Below, in pieces: positions 1 to 8,094 of a stretch of 64,000 bases of DNA. The translations under genes were made by a program, and so were the position numbers. How positions within the stretch are numbered: position 1 is the stretch's first letter; every line of letters starts with the position of its first letter. This DNA comes from Oceanihabitans iliipiscarium (GTDB lineage: Bacteria > Bacteroidota > Bacteroidia > Flavobacteriales > Flavobacteriaceae), in the NCBI RefSeq assembly GCF_042686125.1, contig NZ_JBHUOV010000007.1, forward strand, positions 1 to 64,000. Reading direction: 5' to 3'. The notes beneath the pieces were generated by a model, which was given only the letters and a program-made list of their open reading frames with translations, was not told the origin of the DNA and did no database searches.

Positions 1-120
1 AAAGGTTAATTCACCTTGAGTAGAAATGTACTTTTCGGCTTTTAACTTTTCGGCGTTTTGAGCATTAATATTAACGATACAAGCTAAAATTAATGATAGG
101 ATTAAAGTAATTTTTTTCAT
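1..120 (-). CDS. Secreted protein, N-terminal part only (gene runs off the window)
   Basis: The minus strand opens with an ATG at 118-120 and stays open to the window edge, giving 40 residues. They start MKKITLILSLILACIVNINA, a classic signal peptide (two lysines, a hydrophobic core, and a likely cleavage after the NA just before QNAEK). The product is therefore exported to the periplasm or beyond. Nothing of the mature domain is visible, so no function can be given. Confidence 0.75.
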   Translation of the reverse strand, partial: MKKITLILSLILACIVNINAQNAEKLKAEKYISTQGELTF

Positions 121-260
121 CAGATTTGGGTTAAGAATGAAAGGTTTTAATTTATTTTATGGCGCTAATATAAAATAATATTTTAAAAAACATCTATAAA
201 ATGCAAAAAAATACGATGAAATGCATAGTATTATCTATTTTACTTGAGTTAACAACATAA

Positions 261-296
261 AAAAAAGCTCAATAAGTTTACTTTATTGAGCTTTTT
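261..296 (-). terminator. Intrinsic terminator downstream of tmRNA
   Basis: The arms GCTCAATAA (267-275) and TTATTGAGC (283-291) form a perfect 9-bp stem. A-runs lie on one side and T-runs on the other, so it could stop transcription in either direction. It sits 12 nt after the tmRNA 3' end and is best read as the tmRNA terminator. Confidence 0.8.
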
Positions 297-307
297 ACGC
301 TTAATTG

Positions 308-698
308 TGGAGTCGGAGAGAATCGAACTCTCGTCCAAACAAGTAACCAAAGAGCTTTCTACACGTTTATTCTATTCTTAGGTTTTAGATAGTAAGCTGG
401 TAAAAGACAACCCACTTACTACTTAGCTTCTTAATCTTGACAATGCATCAAAGCGCTACACTATCTTGGTTAACTTTTACGATGCCTCAAATAGAACGCC
501 ATTAACCAAGGCTTTCAGGAGACATTTAGCCTTCCTACCTAGTAGGACGAGGCATAATCTTACTAAAATTCAGATTACGCAGCTAAAGCGTAGTTATTCT
601 CGCCGTTTAAAATTTGGTCTAGCCTTTTACGTGTTTCAATGCCATTACACGACGTGCTTACCATTTCATTAATCTCGCTGTCAAAACCAGTCGACCCC
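308..698 (-). ncRNA. ssrA: Transfer-messenger RNA (tmRNA)
   Basis: tmRNA rescues stalled ribosomes and tags the unfinished protein for proteolysis. On the minus strand the 5' end reads GGGGTCGACTGGTTTTGACA, and the 3' end has a T-arm with GTTCGATTC followed by CGACTCC plus a discriminator A. The first seven bases (GGGGTCG) pair with CGACTCC to make the acceptor stem with one G-U pair. CCA is not encoded. About 390 nt is normal for a one-piece tmRNA. The mRNA-like part encodes the tag GENNYALAA followed by TAA, the tag typical of Bacteroidota. Confidence 0.96.
575..604 (-). other. tmRNA proteolysis-tag reading frame
   Basis: Reading 604 down to 575 on the minus strand gives GGC GAG AAT AAC TAC GCT TTA GCT GCG TAA, which is GENNYALAA then stop. 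The ALAA end is the ClpXP recognition signal known from other tmRNA tags. Confidence 0.95.
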
Positions 699-718
699 AT
701 GTTTTAAAATGATAATTT

Positions 719-806
719 GGGCGTTCCCTTTCAGGTCAGGCTTTCGGCAGTCGCTTTTTTTGAGAAAACAAAAAAGAGCTTCAACAAAGCCTCAATCCTT
801 AACGCA
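719..806 (+). repeat. Dispersed intergenic repeat, copy A
   Basis: Begins GGGCGTTCCC, continues with GGCTTTCGGCAGTCGCTTTT, then an AT-rich stem (GCTTTTTT with AAAAAAGAGC), and ends CAATCCTTAACGCA. The same layout recurs at 3947-4051 (minus strand), 42007-42120 and 55812-55936. This copy lies in the divergent gap between tmRNA and the dehydrogenase at 887. Its first inner stem is weak compared with copies B and D. Confidence 0.75.
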
Positions 807-827
807 GTCTGCAAAGTTATCAAAAAG

Positions 828-859
828 TTTGTATAACCTCACATTTACGCTTATTTTCG
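828..859 (+). promoter_or_regulatory. Probable promoter of the 887 gene
   Basis: TTTG at 828-831 and TATTTTCG at 852-859 are 20 bp apart. This fits the Bacteroidota pattern TTTG / TAnnTTTG except for one C in the -7 box. The start codon follows 27 bp later. Confidence 0.45.
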
Positions 860-886
860 TGCAAAAATTATTCCAATCTAATCCGT

Positions 887-2089
887 ATGAAATTCGCCAT
901 TATAAAAGAACGTAAGAATCCACCAGATCGACGCGTGGTATTCTCTCCAGAAAAATTAGCAGAAGCTAGAGAAAAATTTCCTCAAGCTGAGTTTGTTGTA
1001 GAGTCTAGCGATATTCGTGTATTTCCAGATAGTGCATATAAAGCACTCGGATTTACAGTGACTAATGATGTGTCAGACTGTGATGTTATGATTGGTGTTA
1101 AAGAAGTGCCTATCGATTACCTCATTCCAAATAAAAAATACTTTTATTTTTCGCATACCATAAAAAAGCAACCTTATAATAGAAAGTTACTTTTAGCTAT
1201 GCTCGATAAGAATATTGAAATGTTCGACCACGAAACGATAGTTAAAAAAAGTGGCGCACGACTTATTGGTTTCGGACGCTATGCTGGTTTGGTTGGTGCC
1301 TATAATGGCTTTAGAGCTTTAGGTTTGCGTGACGGTTTATTTAATTTGCCAAAAGTAGAAACGCTTACCGATTTAAATGAAGTTAAAGCAGAATTAGATA
1401 AAATTACCTTACCAAATATTAAAATACTACTCACAGGAACAGGAAAAGTAGCTCAAGGCGCTAAAGAAATTCTGGACCATTTAAAGATAAAGGAGGTTGG
1501 AGATGCACTTTATTTAACCTCAAAGTTTTCAGAGCCAGTTTACGTTATGGCAGATGTCATGGAATATAATAAACGTAAAGATGGTAAAGTAGGTGACAAG
1601 TGGGCGTTTTATAAAGATCCTACTGGTTATGAAAGTAATTTTATGCCTTATGCTAAAGAAAGCGACTTTTTTATAGCTGGACATTTTTATGGAAATAACG
1701 CACCTTATTTATTCACACGAGAAGATGCTAAGTCAACAGATTTTAATATTAATTTGATAGCAGATATATCCTGTGATGTTGATGGTCCTGTGGCTTCTAC
1801 TTTAAGAGCTTCGACCATTGCAGACCCTTTTTATGGTTATGACGCCCAAACCGAAAGCGAAGTTGCTTATGATGCACCAAACGCGATTACTGTGATGGCT
1901 GTAGATAATTTGCCTTGTGAGCTTCCAAAAGATGCTAGTGAAGGTTTTGGCGACATGTTTTTAGAGCATGTTATTCCTGCGTTTTTTAATAACGACGAAC
2001 GAGGCATCCTAAAACGTGCTAAGATTACTGAAAATAATAAACTGACTGAACGATTTTCTTATTTACAAGACTATGTAAATGGAAAATAA
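887..2089 (+). CDS. NAD(P)-dependent dehydrogenase, alanine/saccharopine dehydrogenase-like
   Basis: A 400-residue soluble enzyme. The N-terminal half resembles the AlaDH/PNT N-terminal domain (IIKERKNPPDRRVVFSPE near the start), with FSHTIKKQ at about 88-95, a block typical of saccharopine dehydrogenases. A Rossmann motif GTGKVAQG follows at about 184-191. This suggests NAD-linked oxidative deamination or formation/cleavage of an amino-acid conjugate, perhaps in lysine metabolism. The exact substrate cannot be read from sequence, and alanine dehydrogenase-like is the alternative. The next gene (an SDR) starts within or just after its end, so the two are probably cotranscribed. A promoter candidate lies at 828-859. 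Confidence 0.75.
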   Translation: MKFAIIKERKNPPDRRVVFSPEKLAEAREKFPQAEFVVESSDIRVFPDSAYKALGFTVTNDVSDCDVMIGVKEVPIDYLIPNKKYFYFSHTIKKQPYNRKLLLAMLDKNIEMFDHETIVKKSGARLIGFGRYAGLVGAYNGFRALGLRDGLFNLPKVETLTDLNEVKAELDKITLPNIKILLTGTGKVAQGAKEILDHLKIKEVGDALYLTSKFSEPVYVMADVMEYNKRKDGKVGDKWAFYKDPTGYESNFMPYAKESDFFIAGHFYGNNAPYLFTREDAKSTDFNINLIADISCDVDGPVASTLRASTIADPFYGYDAQTESEVAYDAPNAITVMAVDNLPCELPKDASEGFGDMFLEHVIPAFFNNDERGILKRAKITENNKLTERFSYLQDYVNGK

Positions 2090-2117
2090 AAACTTCTCAA
2101 GCACTTCTCAAGGTATT

Positions 2118-2900
2118 ATGACTAAAACGGCATTAGTAACAGGCGCAGCATCAGGATTAGGTTTCGAAATGGCACTTCTTTTAGCTAAAGATGGCTATAA
2201 ATTAATCTTAGTTGACATTAATGCAGAAAATTTAGCTAAGGTTAAATCGGAGTTAGAAGGAGATTTTAAAGTAGAAGTTATAACACTGGCTAAAGATTTA
2301 AGCCTGCCTAATATTGCTCAAAACATTATAGATGATTTGGGAAATCCGCAAATAGATGTATTAATCAACAATGCTGGTTTTGGATTATTTGGCAATTTTG
2401 CTGAGACCAATTGGGAGCGTGAATCTGCCATGTTACATGTGCATATTATGACGACGACTCATTTAACTAAATTAGTCCTTAAAGGTATGATTCAAAGAGG
2501 TTCTGGACAAATTTTAAACATGTCGTCTTTAGCTGCTTTTCAGCCAGGACCATTAATGTCTATATATTATGCCTCAAAAGGTTATATGTTATCTTTTTCT
2601 GAGGCGATTGCGTGTGAACTTAAAGGAACAGGTGTTACAGTAACCGCTTTATGTCCTGGGCCAACCAAAACCGCGTTTCAAGAAACCGTTTCAGAAGATA
2701 CTAAAGAGAACAAGATTACCTTTAATATGGCTTCAGCAAAAGAAGTCGCTGCGTATGGTTATAAAGCTATGCTAAAAGGAAAACCTGTTGCTATTCCTGG
2801 AGGGTTTAATAAATTTTTAGCCACATTGCCAAGGGTTATGCCAAGAAATTTAGCCGCTTCTATTGTGAAGAAAATTCAAGAAAAAAATAGAGAGGACTAA
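2118..2900 (+). CDS. SDR family oxidoreductase
   Basis: A classical short-chain dehydrogenase of 260 residues, expected to reduce or oxidise a carbonyl/alcohol with NAD(P)H in the cytoplasm. The cofactor motif TGAASGLG is at 8-15, NNAG at 84-87, catalytic Ser at 136/137 (NMSS), and Tyr150-x3-Lys154 in YYASK. I placed the start at ATG 2118 because MTKTALVTG is the normal SDR beginning. An in-frame ATG at 2079 would add 13 unlike residues and overlap the preceding dehydrogenase by 11 nt. It probably shares that gene's transcript. The substrate is unknown. Confidence 0.85.
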   Translation: MTKTALVTGAASGLGFEMALLLAKDGYKLILVDINAENLAKVKSELEGDFKVEVITLAKDLSLPNIAQNIIDDLGNPQIDVLINNAGFGLFGNFAETNWERESAMLHVHIMTTTHLTKLVLKGMIQRGSGQILNMSSLAAFQPGPLMSIYYASKGYMLSFSEAIACELKGTGVTVTALCPGPTKTAFQETVSEDTKENKITFNMASAKEVAAYGYKAMLKGKPVAIPGGFNKFLATLPRVMPRNLAASIVKKIQEKNRED

Positions 2901-2901
2901 T

Positions 2902-3561
2902 TTATTCTATTCTTTTAAAAGCTTTAAATAGCCAAAAGCTAAGCATTAAGAAGCTGCCAAAGCAAAATGTAAAAAGCCAGATTTCAATATGAGCTCTTGG
3001 TTGGAGTATCATTATGCTAATATCTTCTAATAAAGCTAAAGGCTGTTGTAAAATATCCCAGGAATTATAACGTAAAAAGCGACCCAAGTAAACTCCAAAT
3101 CCAGTGAGCATAAAAACGATATTTATAAAGTAACGTGTTTTGTTTTTTGATAATCGAGAGGCGATTAAAATTTGCATATCAAAAACAGATAAAAAGAATA
3201 CAATTAGACCATTGTATGCAAAAGAGGTTAACAATAATACATCTAACCAAAGCATGCTGTTATTGATGTTGCTTAAGTGTAACAAATCGGTTATAATGTA
3301 TGGTGCATTTGGTAAAAAGAGTAACCAAACGCAACACCAAAAACTTAGTGCATAAGAATTTAAATGTCTTTTGCTTTTTAAAGTCATTGTTATGGCATAA
3401 GGAATGACTGCTAAGAACAAGTTCCAGATTAAGAAAATATAAGTAAAACTATGGGTGATTTTCATTCGGATCATTAACAGAAAAACACTCAAAAACATGG
3501 AAGCAGTGAGTAGTGAAATGATTCTATATTGGCTAACAATTACGGATTTTAAATTCATCAT
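2902..3561 (-). CDS. DUF1361 domain integral membrane protein
   Basis: A 219-residue protein with about six hydrophobic segments. It carries the blocks typical of DUF1361: FLIWNLFLAVIPYAI at about 42-56 and LLFLPNAPYIITDLLHL at about 80-96. The biochemical role of the family is not established. Its start overlaps the end of the upstream DUF2809 gene by 29 nt, so the two are probably translated from one message. It ends 1 nt from the convergent SDR gene. Confidence 0.8.
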   Translation of the reverse strand: MMNLKSVIVSQYRIISLLTASMFLSVFLLMIRMKITHSFTYIFLIWNLFLAVIPYAITMTLKSKRHLNSYALSFWCCVWLLFLPNAPYIITDLLHLSNINNSMLWLDVLLLTSFAYNGLIVFFLSVFDMQILIASRLSKNKTRYFINIVFMLTGFGVYLGRFLRYNSWDILQQPLALLEDISIMILQPRAHIEIWLFTFCFGSFLMLSFWLFKAFKRIE

Positions 3562-3931
3562 GTTGTTTTATTTTATATTCATAAATAAGTATTGAGAAGA
3601 CTCCGAGTTTATAAGCTATTAAATCGCCTATTTGAAAGGTGCTTCCTAACACGAGTTTTGCTAAGGTGCTATTTTGAAGATTTAAGTAATTTAATAGATT
3701 AACCAGCTGTAAGAATTCTATAATAAAAGCAATGGTTAAAACTACACTTGCTAAATATATAGGCTTTGTTTTTATAAACGATTTAAAACTGTAGTAGAGC
3801 AAAATAACAACAAGATAATCTCCAAATGTATGGCGAATAAAACCTGTTTTTAAAAAGGTTGCAATAGCGATTTCTGTGAGGCCTAAGATTGCAGCAACTA
3901 AGAGACTATTTTTATTGAACTTAAATTTCAT
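3533..3931 (-). CDS. DUF2809 domain small membrane protein
   Basis: Starting at ATG 3931 gives 132 residues with four hydrophobic helices (IATFLKTGFIRHTFGDYLVVILLYY, then AFIIEFLQLVNLLNYLN, then GDLIAYKLGVFSILI in sequence order). The spacing and the HTFGDYLVV and IGDLIAYKLG blocks match DUF2809; its function is unknown. The frame stays open upstream to 4066, but that part is the intergenic repeat at 3947-4051, so the longer start is rejected. It heads a two-gene unit with DUF1361. Confidence 0.78.
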   Translation of the reverse strand: MKFKFNKNSLLVAAILGLTEIAIATFLKTGFIRHTFGDYLVVILLYYSFKSFIKTKPIYLASVVLTIAFIIEFLQLVNLLNYLNLQNSTLAKLVLGSTFQIGDLIAYKLGVFSILIYEYKIKQHDEFKIRNC

Positions 3932-3946
3932 TTTTGACGTATTATT

Positions 3947-4051
3947 TGCGTTAGCGATTGAACGGTTTGTTTGAGCTCTTTTTGGAATTTCAAAAAAGCG
4001 AGTAGTGAAAGCGCGACCCTCCGAAGCTTTAAGCGTAGGAGGGAAACGCCC
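3947..4051 (-). repeat. Dispersed intergenic repeat, copy B
   Basis: Read on the minus strand it begins GGGCGTTTCCCTCC and has GGAGGG about 20 nt later, so CCCTCC/GGAGGG pair as a stem. Then come CGCGCTTTC, CGCTTTTTT and AAAAAGAGC, and it ends CAATCGCTAACGCA. Same layout as copies A, C and D. It lies between creD and the DUF2809 gene, directly upstream of the latter's start. Confidence 0.75.
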
Positions 4052-4069
4052 AAATAGAACAACCAAGAC

Positions 4070-5449
4070 TTATCCGTTTGACCAATCTATTTTTCGAGAC
4101 ACGTACATGACACTAGTTAAAATTAAGAATAAACCAATGCTGCCAACAAGTAAGGCATAGTTTTCTAATTGAATGATGACATAGATAAAAGTATATAAAG
4201 CGGTTAATGAAAGACCAATAAATAAAGGAAACTTAAGTGTTTTGAGAATAGATTTTGAATAGAGTGTAATGAGCACAATAACAGAAGTGCCAGCAATTAA
4301 GTAAGCTTTTAAGAAATTGCTGTGTTCTGAAATAGAAACGAGCAAGGTGTAAAACATAGTAAGTGCTAAGCCAATCATGAGGTATTGAAAAGGATGTATA
4401 TTAATTTTACTCATGGTTTGAATGAGGAAAAAAATTAAGAAGGTTAATCCGATGACTAAGAATCCGTATTTAGCAGAGCGTTCACTTTTTTGATACTCAT
4501 CGACAGGAATCATAAAATTCACACCAAAAGCAAAGTCTTTTAAGTCTGGCAAATAATTGAAGTACTGTTGCGAGAAAGGTCTGTTAATATCTAAAACCTT
4601 CCATTTGGCATGAAAGCCATTATCGTTAATTTTGTCGTCATTATAAGGTAGAAATTGGCCAAAAAAGTTTGCGGTTTTCCAGTTAGAAGAGATTTCGGCT
4701 TTAGTTTCTTTGCCAATAGGAATAAAGCGTATTTGTTTACTTCCGTTGATGTTTAGATTCATATTAAAAGCTACTGTTTTGTCTTTAGGTAGATCTTTTA
4801 TTTGAAGGTGTTTGCTTTCTAAAGTATGTAATGCTACCTGATTTGTATTATGGTGGTTAGAGCCATTATATTTAGATTCAAAATCGTATTGATTTTGATT
4901 TAAGTTTATTGCAACTTGGTTATTTACACCTTTAAGGTTTGAGGTTTGAATGATGATTTTAGATTTATCCCAAAGGATGTGTTCGTCTTTTACCTCTAAA
5001 TCGCTAAAATCTGGTTTTGTGAAAGTGCCAGAGACATCCATATGACTTTGATAAACAGCAGTAGTATATATGCCATAAGATTTTTTTTCAGGTTTTATGG
5101 TGCCCTTAATATCTAATTCTTTCGGAAAGAAATAAGCATAGTTTATATCTTCAATAGTTTCATAAACTACTTTTTTTGTCACTTTATCTGTGACCATTTT
5201 TTGTTGAAATATTTTGTAAGGAATTTTTAAAGCAGGACCATAGATTAGCACTTCCTTTCCCCATTTTTCATTAATTTCATTTACTACGTTTTGTTGCCTG
5301 GAAGCACGTTCGGTAATAAGACTTTCTATAAATGATAGAGGGACGAGTAGTACTATGGTTAAAAATCCTATCATTAACATTCTGGCTGTTATAGATGTTC
5401 TTATCCAATTGCCGAATTTGTTTGTGTTTTGCTTTTGTGTGTGTGCCAT
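4070..5449 (-). CDS. creD: Cell envelope integrity inner-membrane protein CreD
   Basis: A 459-residue inner-membrane protein. It has one N-terminal transmembrane helix (about 23-45: MLMIGFLTIVLLVPLSFI), the CreD-family block after it (ESLITERASRQQNVVNEI), a long periplasmic domain to about residue 325, and then about six C-terminal helices. CreD in enterobacteria belongs to the CreBC regulon and affects envelope integrity and beta-lactam/colicin tolerance; the molecular action is unclear. Here it is the last gene of a cassette with a winged-helix regulator and two membrane proteins. It also has its own copy of the operator-like palindrome (5461-5485), 11 bp upstream of its start codon. Confidence 0.9.
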   Translation of the reverse strand: MAHTQKQNTNKFGNWIRTSITARMLMIGFLTIVLLVPLSFIESLITERASRQQNVVNEINEKWGKEVLIYGPALKIPYKIFQQKMVTDKVTKKVVYETIEDINYAYFFPKELDIKGTIKPEKKSYGIYTTAVYQSHMDVSGTFTKPDFSDLEVKDEHILWDKSKIIIQTSNLKGVNNQVAINLNQNQYDFESKYNGSNHHNTNQVALHTLESKHLQIKDLPKDKTVAFNMNLNINGSKQIRFIPIGKETKAEISSNWKTANFFGQFLPYNDDKINDNGFHAKWKVLDINRPFSQQYFNYLPDLKDFAFGVNFMIPVDEYQKSERSAKYGFLVIGLTFLIFFLIQTMSKINIHPFQYLMIGLALTMFYTLLVSISEHSNFLKAYLIAGTSVIVLITLYSKSILKTLKFPLFIGLSLTALYTFIYVIIQLENYALLVGSIGLFLILTSVMYVSRKIDWSNG

Positions 5450-5460
5450 GATGTGTGATT

Positions 5461-5485
5461 TTAAAGTACTTTGAAATACAAAGTA
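5461..5485. promoter_or_regulatory. Operator-like palindrome upstream of creD
   Basis: Core TACTTTG (5467-5473), spacer AAATA, CAAAGTA (5479-5485): a perfect 7-bp inverted repeat. The full 25 bp is identical to 6724-6748 in front of the first gene of the cassette. It also contains AAAGTA twice as a direct repeat 17 bp apart. The site is close enough to the creD start to block initiation when bound. Confidence 0.7.
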
Positions 5486-5504
5486 GAATTATAAAAAAAT
5501 AGTA

Positions 5505-5798
5505 TTATTGCTTATGTATTAATTTTTCTAGTGCTTCAATGTGTTTTTTAAACGCAGCTCGTCCGAGTTTAGTGGTTGCGTAACGTGTGTTTGGTTTTCG
5601 ACCAATAAATTGTTTCTCTACTGAAATGTATTCAGCATTTTCTAATGCTTTAGTATGGCTTGCTAAATTGCCATCTGTCACCTCAAGTAATTCTTTTAAC
5701 ATATTAAAATCGGCATACTCATTAACCATAAGAATAGACATGATACCTAATCTTATACGATGATCGAATGCTTTATTTATGTTATTAATTATACTCAT
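5505..5798 (-). CDS. Small winged-helix transcriptional regulator
   Basis: A 97-residue DNA-binding protein with the winged-helix fold of the PF13601-like group. A helix-turn-helix sits at about 28-60 (ADFNMLKELLEVTDGNLASHTKALE), followed by a wing with GRKPNTRYATTKLGRAAFKKH at about 66-86. Members usually act as dimers without a separate effector domain. It lies 3 nt after the 95-residue membrane protein and upstream of creD. It is the obvious candidate to bind the two identical palindromes that flank this cassette (inference). Confidence 0.85.
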   Translation of the reverse strand: MSIINNINKAFDHRIRLGIMSILMVNEYADFNMLKELLEVTDGNLASHTKALENAEYISVEKQFIGRKPNTRYATTKLGRAAFKKHIEALEKLIHKQ

Positions 5799-5801
5799 TA
5801 T

Positions 5802-6089
5802 TTAACTTCCTGCTAAAGGGGTTTCAAAAATGCCAACTGCAAGTTCTAACCAAATGAGCAAAAGTATTGCTATAGTAACAATAAACAGTACTATTCGGTT
5901 TACTTTTTTGTTTACTTTCCTTATAATAAAATCTAATGTAAAGCCAGTTCCAAATAATAATAGGCCTGCAATTAAAAAATCAAAAATGGTCCAGTGTACT
6001 TCATTTGTAAATTGCATAGCCAATAAAGGCACTACCAATAGGAGTAAAGTTGTAAAAGCAATAACAGTTAATCTTTTATTTTGAGTCAT
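5802..6089 (-). CDS. Small three-helix membrane protein of the creD cassette
   Basis: A 95-residue protein with three hydrophobic segments (about 8-26, 34-52, 65-86) and a basic KVNKKVNR loop between helices 2 and 3. No motif reveals an activity. It is translated between the 202-residue membrane protein and the regulator, with gaps of 24 and 3 nt, so it clearly belongs to this operon. It may serve as a membrane partner or sensor of the regulator (speculative). Confidence 0.7.
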   Translation of the reverse strand: MTQNKRLTVIAFTTLLLLVVPLLAMQFTNEVHWTIFDFLIAGLLLFGTGFTLDFIIRKVNKKVNRIVLFIVTIAILLLIWLELAVGIFETPLAGS

Positions 6090-6113
6090 CTTATATAATA
6101 ATTCAATGAGAGG

Positions 6114-6722
6114 TTAAATTTTATCGTATTTAATATACATCATGGTTCCATAAATGATATGCATGATGCCAAATCCTAGAACCCAAATCCAAAATCCATA
6201 ACCTGGTAACCACGCACAAATTAAGCCTAAAAATATTTCTATAAAACCTAAATAACGAATATCTCCAATACTGTATTTAGAAGCATTAACTAAAGCTAGT
6301 CCATAAAATATGAGCATTAAAGCTCCAGTTTGTCCATATTTTTGTTGTCCAAGAATGATAAGAATATATATGCCACCAACAACAAGAGGAATTAAAAAAT
6401 TAAGAATTAATCGTCTAGAAGAGCTGTCCCATATTTTTTCATTATTCTTTTTTGCTTTTCTTGTGGTTAAAAAAATAGCACTAGCAATACTTAAAACAGC
6501 AACTAATGCTAAAATGAGTAAACAGGTTCTAAAAACCCATCCATCAAGTAATAATTTTCCTTGGCTATAATTTATAACAAGCCAATAGGCACAAGCTGCG
6601 CCTACAAGCGCATAAACTCCAGCCAATATTCCTGATAAACCACTAAGTGAAATAAAGCGAGAAGATTTATTCATTAAATCTTTAATTTCACTAATGTCTT
6701 TTAGATAATCTTTTGAATCCAT
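6114..6722 (-). CDS. Multi-pass membrane protein, first gene of the creD cassette
   Basis: A 202-residue protein with a charged N-terminus (MDSKDYLKDISEIKDLMNKSSRF) and about six hydrophobic helices from residue 24 onward. No known catalytic motif is seen. The operator-like palindrome at 6724-6748 directly abuts its start codon, so binding there should shut off transcription or initiation of the whole unit. Similar membrane protein / winged-helix / CreD arrangements are, to my memory, common in flavobacteria; the function of this member is unknown. Confidence 0.7.
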   Translation of the reverse strand: MDSKDYLKDISEIKDLMNKSSRFISLSGLSGILAGVYALVGAACAYWLVINYSQGKLLLDGWVFRTCLLILALVAVLSIASAIFLTTRKAKKNNEKIWDSSSRRLILNFLIPLVVGGIYILIILGQQKYGQTGALMLIFYGLALVNASKYSIGDIRYLGFIEIFLGLICAWLPGYGFWIWVLGFGIMHIIYGTMMYIKYDKI

Positions 6723-6723
6723 A

Positions 6724-6748
6724 TTAAAGTACTTTGAAATACAAAGTA
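6724..6748. promoter_or_regulatory. Operator-like palindrome upstream of the creD cassette
   Basis: A second copy of the 25 bp at 5461-5485, identical at every position, with TACTTTG at 6730-6736 and CAAAGTA at 6742-6748. It ends 1 bp before the ATG at 6720-6722. Two identical sites at the two likely transcription starts of one cassette point to a shared regulator, most simply the winged-helix protein encoded between them. Confidence 0.7.
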
Positions 6749-6821
6749 AATAAATTATTTTGAAACATGCATCATAAATTTTTGTTAAGTTTGAAAATGA
6801 AATTCAATTCTATATATAGCG

Positions 6822-7199
6822 ATGAAGCCAGTCGATGAGTACTTTATAAATCAGAAGGAACCATATCAATCTATTATGTTATATGTACGAGGATTGATTT
6901 TGAATACTTTGCCAGAAGCAGAAGAGAAGTTTAGTTATAAGATTCCGTTTTATAATTGTCATAATAAACCTATGGTTTACTTAAATATTTTAAAAGGGAA
7001 AGACTATGTTGATGTGTGTTTTGTTCAAGGGATTCTATTAGAAAAGAAGTTTCCTATTTTGAGAAATGACAATAAACGCAAACAAGTAAGATCAATTCAA
7101 CTTAAAAACTTAGAAGATTTAGATCATGAAAATTTTATAGCGTTATTGCATGAAGCATCTCATGTTTTGAGTCACAGTAAAAAAGCATGGTTTATTTAA
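6822..7199 (+). CDS. DUF1801 domain protein
   Basis: A 125-residue cytoplasmic protein fitting the YdhG/DUF1801 fold (related to the frataxin-like iron-binding fold of yeast Fra1-like proteins). It has the usual N-terminal PVDEYFINQKEPYQSIMLYVRGLI and central EEKFSYKIPFYNC blocks. Function is not established for the family. It is a single gene divergent from the creD cassette, and its start codon lies about 75 bp from the operator at 6724-6748. Its end nearly touches the convergent gene at 7203. Confidence 0.8.
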   Translation: MKPVDEYFINQKEPYQSIMLYVRGLILNTLPEAEEKFSYKIPFYNCHNKPMVYLNILKGKDYVDVCFVQGILLEKKFPILRNDNKRKQVRSIQLKNLEDLDHENFIALLHEASHVLSHSKKAWFI

Positions 7200-7202
7200 T
7201 TC

Positions 7203-8063
7203 TTAGATCCTGAAAATACCACCAAAAGAAATAACTCGCTGTAGATAAAAGAAATGTTGTGAAGCACTTTCATTGCTGTTACTTGTAGTTCTTATGTCTG
7301 GCATATTTATAAATCCACCTTTTAAATCTAGCTGCATAAAAAAGTGTTTAAAGAAGGTGAAGTTTAGACCAGCATTAACAGAAACACCATAGCCTGAGAC
7401 ATGAAATTCGTCATACCTTTCTTTTAAAAGTAAAGTGGTATTTGTTTTAGGATATAAAACACCAGCTCCGAGCCCTTCGGTAATATTAATTTGAATTTTA
7501 TCGGTGTTACTTATTTTAAAAAGGGAAGAAATATCATCAAATCTATTAACTTGTAAGTACACATAATTTAATCCATTCGTGTGTTCAAAGAGTAAAAAAT
7601 CATCAGAGACTAGAAATTCTTCATTGTTATAATCGCCATTGTAAACACTTCCTTCTTCAGAAGCAGGTAAATCAATATAGCCATCAATAGTGCGATAATC
7701 ATTGTTGTTCATGACATATTTCATGTGATCTATACCTAAAGAAACAGTATAATGATCTGTTAAAAAGTAACCGATTTTTAAATTCGTTTGCGGAATGGTC
7801 ATTCGAGCTGGATTTATATAATCAATATGCCAGCCTTTAGGTTTATCATGTGCTCTAGCATCTTTAATGGTGAAGTTGTAATCATCACCTTTAAAATGGA
7901 TGTCAGATTTTGAAAAGGATTCTCTATTTCCTCCCCAACTGATGAAGAATTTACCTTTTTGAGAAGTCGTATAGTTTATAGAGTCTTTTTTTTGGGCATG
8001 AGCATTAATGCTTAAAAAAGGAATGATAAGTATTCCTAGATACTTAGTAAAAGTAAAATTCAT
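7203..8063 (-). CDS. Secreted, probable outer-membrane beta-barrel protein
   Basis: From ATG 8063 the protein has 286 residues and a clear signal peptide (MNFTFTKYLGILIIPFLSINAHAQ). The mature part alternates polar and aromatic residues in strand-length stretches (KFFISWGGNRE, LKIGYFLTDHYTVSLGIDH, YGVSVNAGLNFTFFKHFFMQLDLKGGF) and ends in FRI, as expected for an eight- to ten-strand outer-membrane barrel. The specific role is unknown. The frame is open to 8126, but the extra 21 residues overlap kdsA and lack signal character. It follows kdsA on the same strand. Confidence 0.75.
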   Translation of the reverse strand: MNFTFTKYLGILIIPFLSINAHAQKKDSINYTTSQKGKFFISWGGNRESFSKSDIHFKGDDYNFTIKDARAHDKPKGWHIDYINPARMTIPQTNLKIGYFLTDHYTVSLGIDHMKYVMNNNDYRTIDGYIDLPASEEGSVYNGDYNNEEFLVSDDFLLFEHTNGLNYVYLQVNRFDDISSLFKISNTDKIQINITEGLGAGVLYPKTNTTLLLKERYDEFHVSGYGVSVNAGLNFTFFKHFFMQLDLKGGFINMPDIRTTSNSNESASQHFFYLQRVISFGGIFRI

Positions 8064-8094
8064 AGAATGAAAAAGTAAGTTGGAAATGGATTGG

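Noticed and set aside
466..672. Open plus-strand frame across the tmRNA region
   Set aside because: It is antisense to the tmRNA, whose ends, acceptor stem and tag peptide are all clear; the peptide resembles no protein.
709..915. Open frame covering repeat copy A and the start of the 887 gene
   Set aside because: It follows the intergenic repeat and overlaps the real gene in another frame.
3932..4066. 45-residue N-terminal extension of the DUF2809 protein
   Set aside because: The DNA is repeat copy B; the translated stretch is not hydrophobic and does not belong to the family, and Met at 3931 gives the normal start.
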